A stretch of DNA of 64,000 nucleotides from Ruminococcaceae bacterium UBA6353 (GCA_002437905.1 DJRT01000002.1:101841-165840); one strand, 5' to 3'. Counted from the first letter of the stretch, positions 7,679-16,610 are shown. Notes: generated by a model not told the origin, from the letters alone. A program made the numbers and translations.

Positions 7679-9070
7679 GGCAAAATAGGCGCGTGTCTCT
7701 TTTCCAACCTCGCCGCTGAGTGCAACCAAAGCGATCAGGTTCGGGAAGGCCATCAGGCCGTTAAAAATCTCCGCCATATCCCAGACAGCGGAGACCGTCA
7801 GGTACGGACCGATGAATACCGCCGCAATATACAGATAGCGATATGCCTGCATGACCAGCCGGTTATCCGTAAGATATTCCAGACAGCGCTCGGCATAGTA
7901 ATTCCAGCCGATGACCGTCGTATACGCAAAAAAGCACAGGCACAGCATCAACAGAAAGGAAGAAACCACCGGTGACCAGGGCAGCCCGCACTGCCACGCC
8001 CAGTCCGTCACCTGTACCCCCTCCAGCTCCGGCTGCTGCCAGGCACCGGTCACGATCACACACAGGCCGGTCATGCTGCAGATGATGATGGTATCAATCA
8101 GTGTGCCGGTCATGCACACCAGTCCCTGCTCCACCGGCTGCTGGGTGCAGGCGGCTGCCGCCGCAATAGGGGCCGAGCCAAGGCCGGTCTCATTGGAGAA
8201 AATACCGCGGCTGACCCCTTTTTGTATGACCATTTTCAGTGTGATCCCGCAGGCTGCACCGAAAGCCGCTTCCGGCCGGAAGGCTGAACGGATGACCAGA
8301 CCGATCGCCGCCGGCAGCTGCGCACGGCAGCGCACCAGGATCAGCAGAGAAAGTGCCACATAGGTAACCGCCATAAACGGCACCACCACCTGCGCCACGG
8401 CGGCGATGCGTTTGACGCCGCCAAGCAGCACCAGCGCCGACAGCAGCGTGACCACCGCGCCGGAGAGCACCACTGCCCAGGTAAATGGCCGGCCACCAAC
8501 CGTGAGAGCAACGGCGCGGTGCTGGGGATCGAAAAAGCGCTCCACCGCACCGGCAATACCGCTGACCTGTGCCATTGTCCCGATCCCAAGCAGTCCTGCC
8601 AGCGCCCCCATAAGGGCAAAGAGCTTTGCCAGCCAGCGCCACCGCGGCCCCATCCCCTGTTCAATATACATAAAAGGTCCGCCAAGGAAGTGTCCGCGCG
8701 GCTTCTGCACCCGGTAGAGCACGGCAAGCAGCCCCTCGGCGTACTTCGTGGCCATACCGAGCACAGCGGCCGCCAGCATCCAGAACAAAGCACCGGGACC
8801 GCCAGCGGTAATAGCCGTTGCCACACCGACAATATTGCCGGTGCCAATGGTTGCCGACAGGGCTGTGCACAAAGCGGCAAAGGCGCTGACCTCCCCCTCG
8901 CCCTGCCGCTCTCCGGATATAGCGCAGCGCAGAGCCAAGCCGCAATGCCGCACCTGCACAAAACGGGTGCGCACGCTTAAAAGCAGCCCCACAGCCAGGA
9001 TCAGTATGACCAGCGTCCATCCCCACACCCAGCCGTTGATATGCTGTATTCCCGTCTCAAAAGCGGTCAT
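7658..9070 (-). CDS. Alanine/glycine:cation symporter (AGCS family)
   Basis: AGCS carriers import alanine or glycine with sodium. The 470-residue protein has about ten to eleven membrane segments and the family signature in ALSATIGTGNIVGVATAI near residue 75. Other landmarks are GATKYAEG-like GMATKYAEGLLAVLYR near 105 and the cluster FSNETGLGSAPIAAAAA near 295. The ATG at 9070 has AGGAG nine bases upstream. It is a single gene ending in the shared terminator; its promoter was not evident. Confidence 0.93.
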   Translation of the reverse strand: MTAFETGIQHINGWVWGWTLVILILAVGLLLSVRTRFVQVRHCGLALRCAISGERQGEGEVSAFAALCTALSATIGTGNIVGVATAITAGGPGALFWMLAAAVLGMATKYAEGLLAVLYRVQKPRGHFLGGPFMYIEQGMGPRWRWLAKLFALMGALAGLLGIGTMAQVSGIAGAVERFFDPQHRAVALTVGGRPFTWAVVLSGAVVTLLSALVLLGGVKRIAAVAQVVVPFMAVTYVALSLLILVRCRAQLPAAIGLVIRSAFRPEAAFGAACGITLKMVIQKGVSRGIFSNETGLGSAPIAAAAACTQQPVEQGLVCMTGTLIDTIIICSMTGLCVIVTGAWQQPELEGVQVTDWAWQCGLPWSPVVSSFLLMLCLCFFAYTTVIGWNYYAERCLEYLTDNRLVMQAYRYLYIAAVFIGPYLTVSAVWDMAEIFNGLMAFPNLIALVALSGEVGKETRAYFAKKHRSR

Positions 9071-9142
9071 CTTTCTGCTCCTTATGGAAAATTTCCGCTA
9101 TTCCCTGCTCCAAAAAAGAGGGAGCAAGCAGCGGCACCGGAC

Positions 9143-9175
9143 AAAAAATCGCCGGAGGCAATCACCCCCGGCGAT
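9143..9175 (-). terminator. Terminator after the SipL-like gene
   Basis: On the minus strand an 8-bp ATCGCCGG stem, extended by pairing of GGGG with CCTC, is followed by six T residues, 14 bases after the stop codon. Confidence 0.85.
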
Positions 9176-9189
9176 CGTGGATTTCTGCT

Positions 9190-10713
9190 TCAGGGCATGG
9201 GGATCAGCAAAACCGTTTTGCCGGGGAGCGTATCCTCCCGCAGCTCATTTTCCGCCTTGATAGAAGCCGGAGAGGCATGGCACTGGCGGGCGATATCGAA
9301 CACCCGCTCTCCAGGCTGCGCATAATACAGCTTCAGCGCGGCGCGATCCGCCGGGTAGGCCTGCTCCTCCTGCAGGGCAATGTCCCGGACAACCGACAGA
9401 CAGCATTGCTCCCACTGCGTCAGGGTCATTTGCAGCTGCACACGCAGCTGCAGGTGGCCGCCCGCCACCGTATACCGCACACCGGTCACTGTATAGGTCG
9501 GTTGTACGGTATCCCCCTGCGCCGGGTATTCCAGCCGGAATTCCTCCGGGCGCTCGTAATACGCCACGGCACCGTCTGCATCCCGCACCAGCAGACAGAT
9601 CAACAGCCGCCCTTCCAGGATCGCCTTGCCGTTCTCGCAGCGGCCGGGCAGCGCCATGGGCTGAGCCCAAATATCCAAAATTTCCTGTGTATCGGTGCCG
9701 GGCAGTTCCAGATCCTTTTCGACCGTAGCCGTTTGTCGCTGAACATCGGTCATGGCACGCAGCTGCAGATCCTGCGTCTCCAATGCCGCCGGGCAGCGGC
9801 AGCAAAATGCGTCGGTCACCAGCTCCGCTGATCCCTCGTTGTATACCTGCACCTGCACCAAAAGCTTTGCCGTGAATTCCAATGCCGCATTTTGTCCCGT
9901 ACTATTCAGTGCCAGACGCTGCGTATCGGAAAGCAGTGACACCTGCGCTGTGCACAGCTCCCCTTCCTGCACGCCCTCCACATCCAGGATCTGGCTGAAG
10001 GGGAGATCGTATTCCAGCACATAGGTGCTCCCCTTGCGGGAATCATCCGTATACAGCTGGTGGATATGCAGCTGCCCTTTTACAATCGCCTTTCCGCTGA
10101 GCAGCTTGCACTCCTGCACGGAGGGCTGGCACTCACCGCCAAGCAGCTGCTCAGCCTCCGGCAAATTGCTGTCAAAGTCCAATAACTCATTGATCGCCAG
10201 TATCCGTTCGGCACAGGTTTTCGGTGCGGTCGTACGGACAGTGGCGGTTTTTGTGTAAAGGGAATCATCCTGACACGCCGACAGCAGCTCCAGTTCCCCC
10301 GCTGTTTCGGTGCTTGCATGGATGAGGAAGGCGCCGCTCACCTCCAGCCGCCGCGGACTGGTGGCACGGCAGTTTGCATACTCCGGCGTCAACGCGATCT
10401 GCACCATGGCATTTTCCGGCTGCCCGTCTGCATGCATGGTGCAGGACACCGGCTGGCTGAATTCGGCCTCCCGCACACATTGGCGTTCCTCATCCAGGTA
10501 CAGTACCCGCACGGTGGCCGTACCGCTCAGCATCAGCTGGTCACCGCTCCACTGACGGCTGACGATATATGGGGTAATCAGGCATTTCAGCACCACAGCC
10601 ACATCCGGGCAATACTCCGGCAGCACAAAATCCCCGCTAAGGGTATATTCCTCCTGCACATCCATCACCGGACGCGAAACGGCGACTGTCTGCTTGCGGC
10701 ATATCTGTTCCAT
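9190..10713 (-). CDS. sipL: SPOCS (DUF3794) and LysM protein, SipL-like spore coat assembly factor
   Basis: The 507-residue protein has three beta-rich SPOCS/DUF3794 units (about 30-120, 160-260 and 330-430) and a C-terminal LysM domain (about 462-507: YYAQPGERVFDIARQCHASP to TVLLIPMP). This is the layout and length of clostridial SipL, which binds the coat ATPase SpoIVA through LysM and anchors it on the forespore. I chose the ATG at 10713 because AAGGAG is eight bases upstream; the GTG at 10722 is too close to it. A sigma-E-like promoter lies just upstream and spoVM is the next gene upstream. Function is inferred from architecture and neighbourhood. Confidence 0.8.
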   Translation of the reverse strand: MEQICRKQTVAVSRPVMDVQEEYTLSGDFVLPEYCPDVAVVLKCLITPYIVSRQWSGDQLMLSGTATVRVLYLDEERQCVREAEFSQPVSCTMHADGQPENAMVQIALTPEYANCRATSPRRLEVSGAFLIHASTETAGELELLSACQDDSLYTKTATVRTTAPKTCAERILAINELLDFDSNLPEAEQLLGGECQPSVQECKLLSGKAIVKGQLHIHQLYTDDSRKGSTYVLEYDLPFSQILDVEGVQEGELCTAQVSLLSDTQRLALNSTGQNAALEFTAKLLVQVQVYNEGSAELVTDAFCCRCPAALETQDLQLRAMTDVQRQTATVEKDLELPGTDTQEILDIWAQPMALPGRCENGKAILEGRLLICLLVRDADGAVAYYERPEEFRLEYPAQGDTVQPTYTVTGVRYTVAGGHLQLRVQLQMTLTQWEQCCLSVVRDIALQEEQAYPADRAALKLYYAQPGERVFDIARQCHASPASIKAENELREDTLPGKTVLLIPMP

Positions 10714-10742
10714 TCCACTCACTCCTTTTCTGCTTCACCCTA

Positions 10743-10771
10743 TGCTTATGAGCTGTCCGTAGCAAATATGC
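10743..10771 (-). promoter_or_regulatory. Candidate sigma-E (sporulation) promoter of the SipL-like gene
   Basis: The minus strand reads GCATATT, 14 bp, CATAAGCA. The -35 fits the Bacillus sigma-E consensus KMATATT exactly and the -10 shares CATA plus part of CATACAHT. It lies 30 bases before the sipL ATG and downstream of the spoVM terminator, so sipL needs a promoter here. Confidence 0.45.
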
Positions 10772-10789
10772 GCACAGCAGCAAAAATAT

Positions 10790-10827
10790 TGCGCCCCCGG
10801 CAGCTGCAAACAGCCGCCGGGGGCGCA
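10790..10827 (-). terminator. Terminator after spoVM
   Basis: A perfect 12-bp GC-rich stem (TGCGCCCCCGGC and its complement) with a 14-base loop is followed on the minus strand by AATATTTTTG, 14 bases past the spoVM stop. Confidence 0.75.
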
Positions 10828-10841
10828 TATGTTCCGGTATT

Positions 10842-10913
10842 TCAGGTGATATGAAACAGACGACACAAAAGACTGCGAAACACCTTTGGACTTTTCACCA
10901 CCACAACACGCAT
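10842..10913 (-). CDS. spoVM: SpoVM, 23-residue spore coat basement peptide
   Basis: This tiny ORF begins MRVVVVKSPKVF and ends RLFHIT. In Bacillus subtilis SpoVM is a 26-residue amphipathic helix that recognises the convex forespore membrane and recruits SpoIVA. Here the N-terminal beta-branched residues, lysine 7, proline 9 (the conserved kink) and a basic/hydrophobic second half are all present. GAGGGGTGG lies five bases before the ATG. Position is strong support: spoVM directly follows thiN in B. subtilis, and here only one small gene separates them. The neighbour downstream is SipL-like. It is three residues shorter than the Bacillus peptide. Confidence 0.82.
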   Translation of the reverse strand: MRVVVVKSPKVFRSLLCRLFHIT

Positions 10914-10929
10914 CAGATCCACCCCTCAC

Positions 10930-11091
10930 TCAGCGTTTCCCACAAGAAACTCCGCACAGGATCAGCGCCGCGCCCAGCAAAATGACCAGCACCTTCGGCG
11001 GCAGAACGCAACAGGTGACCAGCCCACAGCCAAAAGCCGCAAAACAAACCATGGTCTTACCGCCTTTGCGCCGGTTGCAGTAGCGTCGCAT
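10930..11091 (-). CDS. Small (53 aa) membrane protein upstream of spoVM
   Basis: The ORF encodes a basic head (MRRYCNRRKGGKTM) followed by one long or two tightly packed hydrophobic segments (about residues 15-49) rich in cysteine and small residues, and a basic tail (CGKR). A strong GGGAGGGGAAAGGA precedes the ATG. Its stop lies 16 bases before the spoVM start, so the two are probably co-translated. I do not recognise a named family. Its place between thiN and spoVM suggests a sporulation or membrane-curvature role, but that is inference. Confidence 0.65.
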   Translation of the reverse strand: MRRYCNRRKGGKTMVCFAAFGCGLVTCCVLPPKVLVILLGAALILCGVSCGKR

Positions 11092-11182
11092 TCCTTTCCC
11101 CTCCCCTGCCGGTCATTTTGCCGCACCACCCGTATCAGAGCTGTGGCTATTCTCAGCATATGCCGGCAGAAGAAAAAAGGTG

Positions 11183-11809
11183 TCAATCCCGTGAGCGGAA
11201 CAGCAGCAGCGTGCCGGAAGAAAAGGTGATCTCGCACTGTTCCGACGCCTGATTGCTGACGCAAAGCGAATCCGCCGGCTGCAGGGTATAATCCGTCAGT
11301 AGGTAGGCCGCACCGCGGATGGTCAAACCTGTGACCGGTGCACCGAACGCAAACAGCGAAAGCTGCCAGCCCGGCAGTGGCTCCGGCCGCAGCGGTGAGT
11401 GCAAAACAGCCTCAATGCGGTTACGGCTGTCCGCCAGCACCGCCCGACAGCCGCGCTGCGCCAGCCGAACGATCAGTAAAAGATTGGCATATTCGTGGTC
11501 CAGGCGGCCGCCGGTGCCGCCAAGCAGCAGCAGCTCCCGGTATCCGGCGGTATAGGCATGCTCGGCTGCCGCATCGGCATCCGTCACATCCTTACGCACC
11601 GGCAAAGGGATGACCCGCGAACCGGCCGGCACCGCTGTGGGCGTAGCCGAATCAAAATCCGCCACGATTTCGTGCGGCTGTACACCCAGCTGCGCCGCCA
11701 GCGCACAGCCACCGTCCGCGGCGATGATGTGATCATCCGGGCGCAAAAACGCCGCCAACACTGCCGGTTCCTGCACCGGCCCAGCACACAATATCACACA
11801 GCGGCTCAC
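11183..11809 (-). CDS. thiN: Thiamine diphosphokinase
   Basis: This enzyme transfers pyrophosphate from ATP to thiamine, giving the cofactor thiamine diphosphate. The 208-residue protein has the catalytic-domain motifs AADGG (about 32), ADFDS (about 50), KDVTDADAA (about 72) and LGGTGGRLDHEYANL (about 95), then the thiamine-binding beta domain. The GTG at 11809 overlaps the rsgA stop by four bases (GTGA), the usual sign of translational coupling; a longer reading from 11821 sits too close to its ribosome binding site. It belongs to the prkC-rsgA-thiN run. Confidence 0.93.
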   Translation of the reverse strand: MSRCVILCAGPVQEPAVLAAFLRPDDHIIAADGGCALAAQLGVQPHEIVADFDSATPTAVPAGSRVIPLPVRKDVTDADAAAEHAYTAGYRELLLLGGTGGRLDHEYANLLLIVRLAQRGCRAVLADSRNRIEAVLHSPLRPEPLPGWQLSLFAFGAPVTGLTIRGAAYLLTDYTLQPADSLCVSNQASEQCEITFSSGTLLLFRSRD

Positions 11810-12693
11810 GGCTTCTCCCACTCCTTTTTGTCTTTCACAGCCTTGTACATTGTGACATAGCTTTCGTACCGGCTGCGCGGGATCTCGCCTGCTTCCACGG
11901 CCTGCCGCACCGCACAGCCCGGCTCCTTATAGTGAGCGCAGCCGGCAAAACGGCAGCGGCCGAGGTATGGTGCAAACTCCCGGAAGCAATCGGCCAATTC
12001 ATCCTTAGCAATCGGCTCCACCTGCGCCATATCTAGCGAAGAAAAGCCGGGGGTATCGGCCAGATATCCCCCAGCCAACGGATACAGGGTAGCCGTACGG
12101 GTGGTGTGGCGGCCGCGCCCAAGCTTGCGGCTGATCTCGCCGGTCTCCAGCACCAATGCCGGTTCCAGCCCGTTCAGGATACTGCTCTTTCCCACCCCGG
12201 AATTGCCGGAAAATACACTTACCTGTCCGACCAGACGCTGCCGCAGCGGTTCCAGCGTCTTCGGCTCACGGGCGCACACGGTATAGCACTCCAGCCCGGC
12301 GCGGCGGTAGATATTCTCCAGCGCGGAGGGGTCCGCCAGATCCGCTTTATTGATCACGATGATCGGCGTGATCCCCCTTTTTTCCGCGATGGCGATCATC
12401 TTATCCAACACCAGCGTATTGGTCTCCGGTTCGCGCACAGAAGCCACCAGCACCAGCAGATCCAGATTGGCAACCGGTGGACGCAGCAAATAATTGCGTC
12501 GCTCCAGTACCTCCTCCAGCACACCATCGCCCTCCGCCGGCACGGTGATATGCACATGATCGCCGGCAACAGGCGTCAGCCCGCGGCGGCGGAAGGCGCC
12601 CCTGGCCCGGCAGGTATAAACTGCACCGGCGGCCTCTACATAGTAGAAGCCGCCGATGCAGCGCAGGACAATCCCTTGCAGCTTTTGCTCCAT
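11806..12693 (-). CDS. rsgA: Ribosome small-subunit GTPase RsgA
   Basis: RsgA checks the maturing 30S decoding centre and is released on GTP hydrolysis. The 295-residue protein has an N-terminal OB fold. It then has a circularly permuted GTPase in which NKAD (about 113) precedes the P-loop GNSGVGKSS (about 163) and DTPG (about 205). The C-terminal zinc finger is CRFAGCAHYKEPGC near 248. It starts nine bases after prkC and overlaps thiN. In Bacillus the same enzyme (CpgA) is a PrkC phosphorylation target, consistent with the neighbourhood. Confidence 0.96.
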   Translation of the reverse strand: MEQKLQGIVLRCIGGFYYVEAAGAVYTCRARGAFRRRGLTPVAGDHVHITVPAEGDGVLEEVLERRNYLLRPPVANLDLLVLVASVREPETNTLVLDKMIAIAEKRGITPIIVINKADLADPSALENIYRRAGLECYTVCAREPKTLEPLRQRLVGQVSVFSGNSGVGKSSILNGLEPALVLETGEISRKLGRGRHTTRTATLYPLAGGYLADTPGFSSLDMAQVEPIAKDELADCFREFAPYLGRCRFAGCAHYKEPGCAVRQAVEAGEIPRSRYESYVTMYKAVKDKKEWEKP

Positions 12694-12702
12694 GCGTTTT
12701 CC

Positions 12703-14745
12703 TCAGTGATTGCGCTCATCCGGCGTATCCGAAGAAGCATCCGAAGTGGGCGCGGTCGTGGTGGTCGGCGTTTTATCATTAAAGTTGTGCTTTTCTTTCA
12801 GTGTCGCCTTGCCATTTGTGCCATCCACATCATAGGTCGCATAAACGCTGAAATTGTTCTTTCCGGCCACAGAAATCTTGACCGTGACCACATAGGAAGC
12901 AGCGTTCTCACTGACGGTGAAGCGCAGCGTGCCGATATCCTTCGGCACAATGCCGGTGTACCGGCTGGTCAGCGCCTCGTCCATCTTGCCGGCCACGAAG
13001 AACTGCAGATCGGCCGTGGTATCGGTATTCGGCATCGGCAGCTGGATCTCCACATCAGAGAAACCGGTGCTGACCTTCAGTTCGATCTCCGCATCCGGCA
13101 GCACCTTGGAGCCGGAGGGGCTGACCGACAGCACGGTATCCTTGGCCGCCTTGTCATTCACCATGGTCGTCTTGATCTTGCTGCGGGTAAATCCGGCGGT
13201 CACCAGCCGCTCCACTGCGTCGGACAGGGAATAGCCGGTCACATTCGGCATATCAATCGGCTCGGATTCCGGTGCGCCGCTGCTGATGTACATGGTGATC
13301 TTTGAGCCATACTGCACCTTGGTGCCCGGCTCCGGATCCAGACGGATGACGGTGCCCTTCTTATACTCTGTGCTGCTTTCCTCGGCTTCTTCCACCTCAA
13401 ACTCGGCAGCCACCAGACGGCTGCGCACAGTGCTGGCCAGCTCTCCGGGGGTCAATGAAGGAACAGCCTCCAGGCGGGAGCCCTTGCTGACATACAGGGT
13501 CACTGTACCCTTGATCTTGATCGTGCTGCCGGCAACCGGCTCCTGCTTATACACATAGCCAGCAGGCTGCTCGGCATTGTAGCCCTCTTCCACCTTGATA
13601 TCGTAGTTGCCGATGCCCTCTTTCTCCGACAGCTTGGCATATTCTTCGCCAACGAAATTGTCCACCGTGATCTCCTTGCGGCCGCCAACCGAGGCAAACT
13701 GGAAGACGATCAGAACGATCAGACCGGCTACCACCACAACCGCCGAGGCCACCGCAGCCAGGATAGCGACCGTTGAGATCTTCTTCTTGCCCTCGGGAGC
13801 ATCCTCGTCGGCATCCGGATCATCCGCCTGGTCGCCGCGCACACGGGTGATAGCGTCCACATAGCGGGTGGGCGTCTCGTCTACAAAGTAGGTATATTCA
13901 AATTTGATGGAGGGATTGCGCTTGAACTCGTCAAAATCGCTGAGCATTTCGGCCGCAGACTGATACCGCTTGGCCGGATCCTTCTGCATGGCCTTCATGG
14001 TGATCTGCTCCAGACCCTCCGGGATATCCGGGTTGATCTCCCGCGGAGCGGTCGGCTCCGACTGCATCTGCATGATAGCCACCGAGACCGCATTATCCGC
14101 CTCAAAGGGCAGACGGCCGGTGAGCATCTCGTACAGCACCACACCAACGGAATAGAGATCCGCCTTTTCATCGGTGATCTCGCCGCGCGCCTGCTCCGGG
14201 CTGATATAGTGCACGGAACCAATCGCCTTTTCCCCATCAATGGTGGCACGCAGCTCATTGCGGGAAAGGCGGGCAATACCGAAATCCGTCACCTTGATGG
14301 TCCCATCCGAAAGCAGCATGATATTCTGCGGCTTGATATCCCGGTGCACGATGCCCTTGTCATGGGCATGCTGCAGCGCCCGCAGGATCTGCACGGTGAA
14401 ATGCACCGCTTCTTTCCAGCGGATATCCTTGCGCTGATCCAGATACTCCTTGAGGGTGATCCCGTCGATGTACTCCATCACGATATACTGCAGGTGCTCA
14501 CCGAAGCCAACATCCAGCACCTTGACAATATTGGGATGATTGAGGATAGCGATCGCCTTGGACTCATTGCGGAAACGGCGGGTAAATTCCTCATTGTTCA
14601 GAAATTCATCCTTCAGAATTTTCACTGCCACTGTACGGTCATCAATGCAGTCGTAGGCCTTATACACATACGCCATGCCGCCGACACCGATCAGCTCCCG
14701 CATCTCATAGCGGCCATCCAATCTTTTGCCCAAATACTTATCCAT
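12703..14745 (-). CDS. prkC: Serine/threonine protein kinase PrkC with three PASTA domains
   Basis: This membrane kinase senses muropeptides or lipid II and controls growth, cell wall metabolism and spore germination. The 680 residues hold a kinase domain (about 12-270; GVGGMAYVYKA loop, VAVKIL lysine, HRDIKPQN near 135, DFGIA), a charged juxtamembrane linker and one membrane segment (about 322-347). Outside the cell lie three PASTA repeats (about 355-425, 425-495, 497-562) and a C-terminal beta-rich extension ending in a Thr/Ser-rich tail. I chose the ATG at 14745 (MDKYLGKRLDGRYE) over 14760. It follows its phosphatase prpC by 34 bases. Confidence 0.95.
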   Translation of the reverse strand: MDKYLGKRLDGRYEMRELIGVGGMAYVYKAYDCIDDRTVAVKILKDEFLNNEEFTRRFRNESKAIAILNHPNIVKVLDVGFGEHLQYIVMEYIDGITLKEYLDQRKDIRWKEAVHFTVQILRALQHAHDKGIVHRDIKPQNIMLLSDGTIKVTDFGIARLSRNELRATIDGEKAIGSVHYISPEQARGEITDEKADLYSVGVVLYEMLTGRLPFEADNAVSVAIMQMQSEPTAPREINPDIPEGLEQITMKAMQKDPAKRYQSAAEMLSDFDEFKRNPSIKFEYTYFVDETPTRYVDAITRVRGDQADDPDADEDAPEGKKKISTVAILAAVASAVVVVAGLIVLIVFQFASVGGRKEITVDNFVGEEYAKLSEKEGIGNYDIKVEEGYNAEQPAGYVYKQEPVAGSTIKIKGTVTLYVSKGSRLEAVPSLTPGELASTVRSRLVAAEFEVEEAEESSTEYKKGTVIRLDPEPGTKVQYGSKITMYISSGAPESEPIDMPNVTGYSLSDAVERLVTAGFTRSKIKTTMVNDKAAKDTVLSVSPSGSKVLPDAEIELKVSTGFSDVEIQLPMPNTDTTADLQFFVAGKMDEALTSRYTGIVPKDIGTLRFTVSENAASYVVTVKISVAGKNNFSVYATYDVDGTNGKATLKEKHNFNDKTPTTTTAPTSDASSDTPDERNH

Positions 14746-14779
14746 ATCTTTCGTCCTCATCTTTCTCTGAAAAATCCGA

Positions 14780-15520
14780 TCAGTCGTTCTCGTCGGTTGT
14801 CATAAGCACCGCGGTGATATTATCTGTACCGCCGCCGTCCAGGGCTGCGGAAATCAGGCTTTTTATCGCCTCTGTCGGCGGCTGCCCGGCCACGATTGCC
14901 GCTATGGCGGCTGTCTCCACCGTGTTGGTCAGGCCGTCGGTGCACAGCAGCAGCCGATCTCCCGGCTGCAGCGTCAGCTCGTCATACTCGCCGCATTCGT
15001 CCTCCTTGACCCCCAGCGCGCGGGTGATGAAGTGCCGGCGCGGATGGGAACGGGCCTGTTCCTCGGTCAGCTGGCCGCTTTCGATCATCTCCTGCACAAC
15101 GGAGTGATCCCGCGTCAGCGGTGTCAGTGCACCGCCGCGGCATAAGTATACCCGGCTGTCGCCGACATGGGAGATGTAGGCGGTGCGGCCATGCAGGATC
15201 ACCGTCACTACAGTCGTGCCCATGCCGCTGTACTCCGGCTCCGCCTGCGCCGCATCGTAGATGGCGATGTTCGCCGCCTCCATGGCGCTGGCAAACAGGT
15301 ATTCCGGCGAACGGACCGTTTGCCCGTCGGCATATGCCTGGCGGATACGCTCGGAAAGCACCCGTACGGCAATGTCGCTGGCGATATTGCCGCCGTTAAC
15401 ACCGCCCATGCCATCGCAGACCACGGCAAAGGCTGTATCTGCATCCAGCCCGGCAAATTCCAGTGCGTCCTGATTGCTGCTGCGTACCAATCCAATGTGG
15501 GTATCTCCTGTCACATTCAT
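14780..15520 (-). CDS. prpC: PP2C-type protein phosphatase PrpC
   Basis: PrpC is the manganese-dependent serine/threonine phosphatase that opposes PrkC. The 246-residue protein shows all PP2C landmarks: RSSNQDA (about 14), CDGMGGVNGGNIAS (about 37), GTTVV and SHVGDSRVY (about 100-120), LLLCTDGLTNTV (about 190) and GGTDNITAVL near the end, with the metal-binding aspartates intact. The ATG at 15520 has AAAGGAGG seven bases upstream; the 34 extra codons upstream overlap the end of rlmN and are low complexity. Confidence 0.96.
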   Translation of the reverse strand: MNVTGDTHIGLVRSSNQDALEFAGLDADTAFAVVCDGMGGVNGGNIASDIAVRVLSERIRQAYADGQTVRSPEYLFASAMEAANIAIYDAAQAEPEYSGMGTTVVTVILHGRTAYISHVGDSRVYLCRGGALTPLTRDHSVVQEMIESGQLTEEQARSHPRRHFITRALGVKEDECGEYDELTLQPGDRLLLCTDGLTNTVETAAIAAIVAGQPPTEAIKSLISAALDGGGTDNITAVLMTTDEND

Positions 15521-15560
15521 GGGTACGCCTCCTTTCTCTGCTCCTGCAGTTCCTCTGCTG

Positions 15561-16610
15561 CTATCGCTGCCCTTGCGGCTCCGGCTGGTCGGCCTGCCGC
15601 CGCAGCTGCCCGCAGGAGGCATTGATATCCGATCCCAATGTGCGGCGCACCGTCACATTGACGCCACGGCGCTGCAGCACGGCCATAAAAGCCTCTATGC
15701 GCAGGCGTGAGCTGCGCCGCTGCGGTTTTCCGGCAACCGCATTGACCGGGATGAGGTTTACATGACACAACATCCCATGCAAGCGATCAGCCAGCTCCTC
15801 TGCACAGGCATCGGAATCGTTTACGCCGTCGATCATCGCATATTCAAAGGATATGCGGCGGCCGGTGGCCTCTATATACGCGCGGCAGGCATCCAGCAGC
15901 TCCGCTATCGGCCAGCGCCGGTTGACCGGCATGGTCCTGGAACGGATCGCATCATTGGGTGCATGCAGCGATATAGACAAGGTAATAGGAAGCTGCTCCT
16001 GCATCAGGCGGCGGATGCCGGGAACCAGCCCGCAGGTGGAAAGGGAGATATGGCGCATGCCGATATGCACACCGCCCTCATCCCCCAGCATCCGGATAAA
16101 GCGGACAACCTGCTCGTAGTTATCCAGCGGTTCGCCCATACCCATCAGCACAATGGACGAAACACGCACGCCGGTATCCCGCTGTGCGGCTTCGATCTGC
16201 GCCAGAATCTCTGCAGCCGACAGATTGCGGATGAAACCGCCCATGCCGGTAGCACAGAAGGTGCAGCCCATCTTACAGCCCACCTGCGTGGAAAGGCACT
16301 GGCTCCAGCCGTGCTTATACTGCATCAGCACCGATTCGACGGTCTCGCCGTCATCCAGTGCAAACAGGTACTTCACCGTACCGTCGATCGCTGAAGTCAA
16401 CTTGCGGACGATGGTGACGCCCGGCACCGTATATGCCGCAGTCAGCTGCTCACGCAGCGCCAGGGGCAGGTTCGACATCTGCCGGAAATCGGTCACACCG
16501 CTATCCAGCCAGCGGCGGATCTGTTCCGCCCGGAAGGCCGGGCAGCCCAGCGCCGCCAATTGCTGCGCCAGCTCCTCCTTGGTCAAGGAGCGCAGGTCTA
16601 CCGTGCTCAA
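15561..16610 (-). CDS. rlmN: Dual-specificity 23S rRNA/tRNA adenine-C2 methyltransferase RlmN
   Basis: This radical SAM enzyme methylates A2503 of 23S rRNA and A37 of some tRNAs. The 349 residues include the cluster motif CKMGCTFCATG near 112 and the catalytic cysteines of the methyl-carrier pair (VGC near 108 and the C-terminal GSDINASCGQL). The start is a TTG at 16610 with GAGGTGA six bases upstream. It overlaps the rsmB stop as TTGA, implying coupled translation. The rsmB-rlmN-prpC-prkC order is the same as in B. subtilis. Confidence 0.96.
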   Translation of the reverse strand: MSTVDLRSLTKEELAQQLAALGCPAFRAEQIRRWLDSGVTDFRQMSNLPLALREQLTAAYTVPGVTIVRKLTSAIDGTVKYLFALDDGETVESVLMQYKHGWSQCLSTQVGCKMGCTFCATGMGGFIRNLSAAEILAQIEAAQRDTGVRVSSIVLMGMGEPLDNYEQVVRFIRMLGDEGGVHIGMRHISLSTCGLVPGIRRLMQEQLPITLSISLHAPNDAIRSRTMPVNRRWPIAELLDACRAYIEATGRRISFEYAMIDGVNDSDACAEELADRLHGMLCHVNLIPVNAVAGKPQRRSSRLRIEAFMAVLQRRGVNVTVRRTLGSDINASCGQLRRQADQPEPQGQR

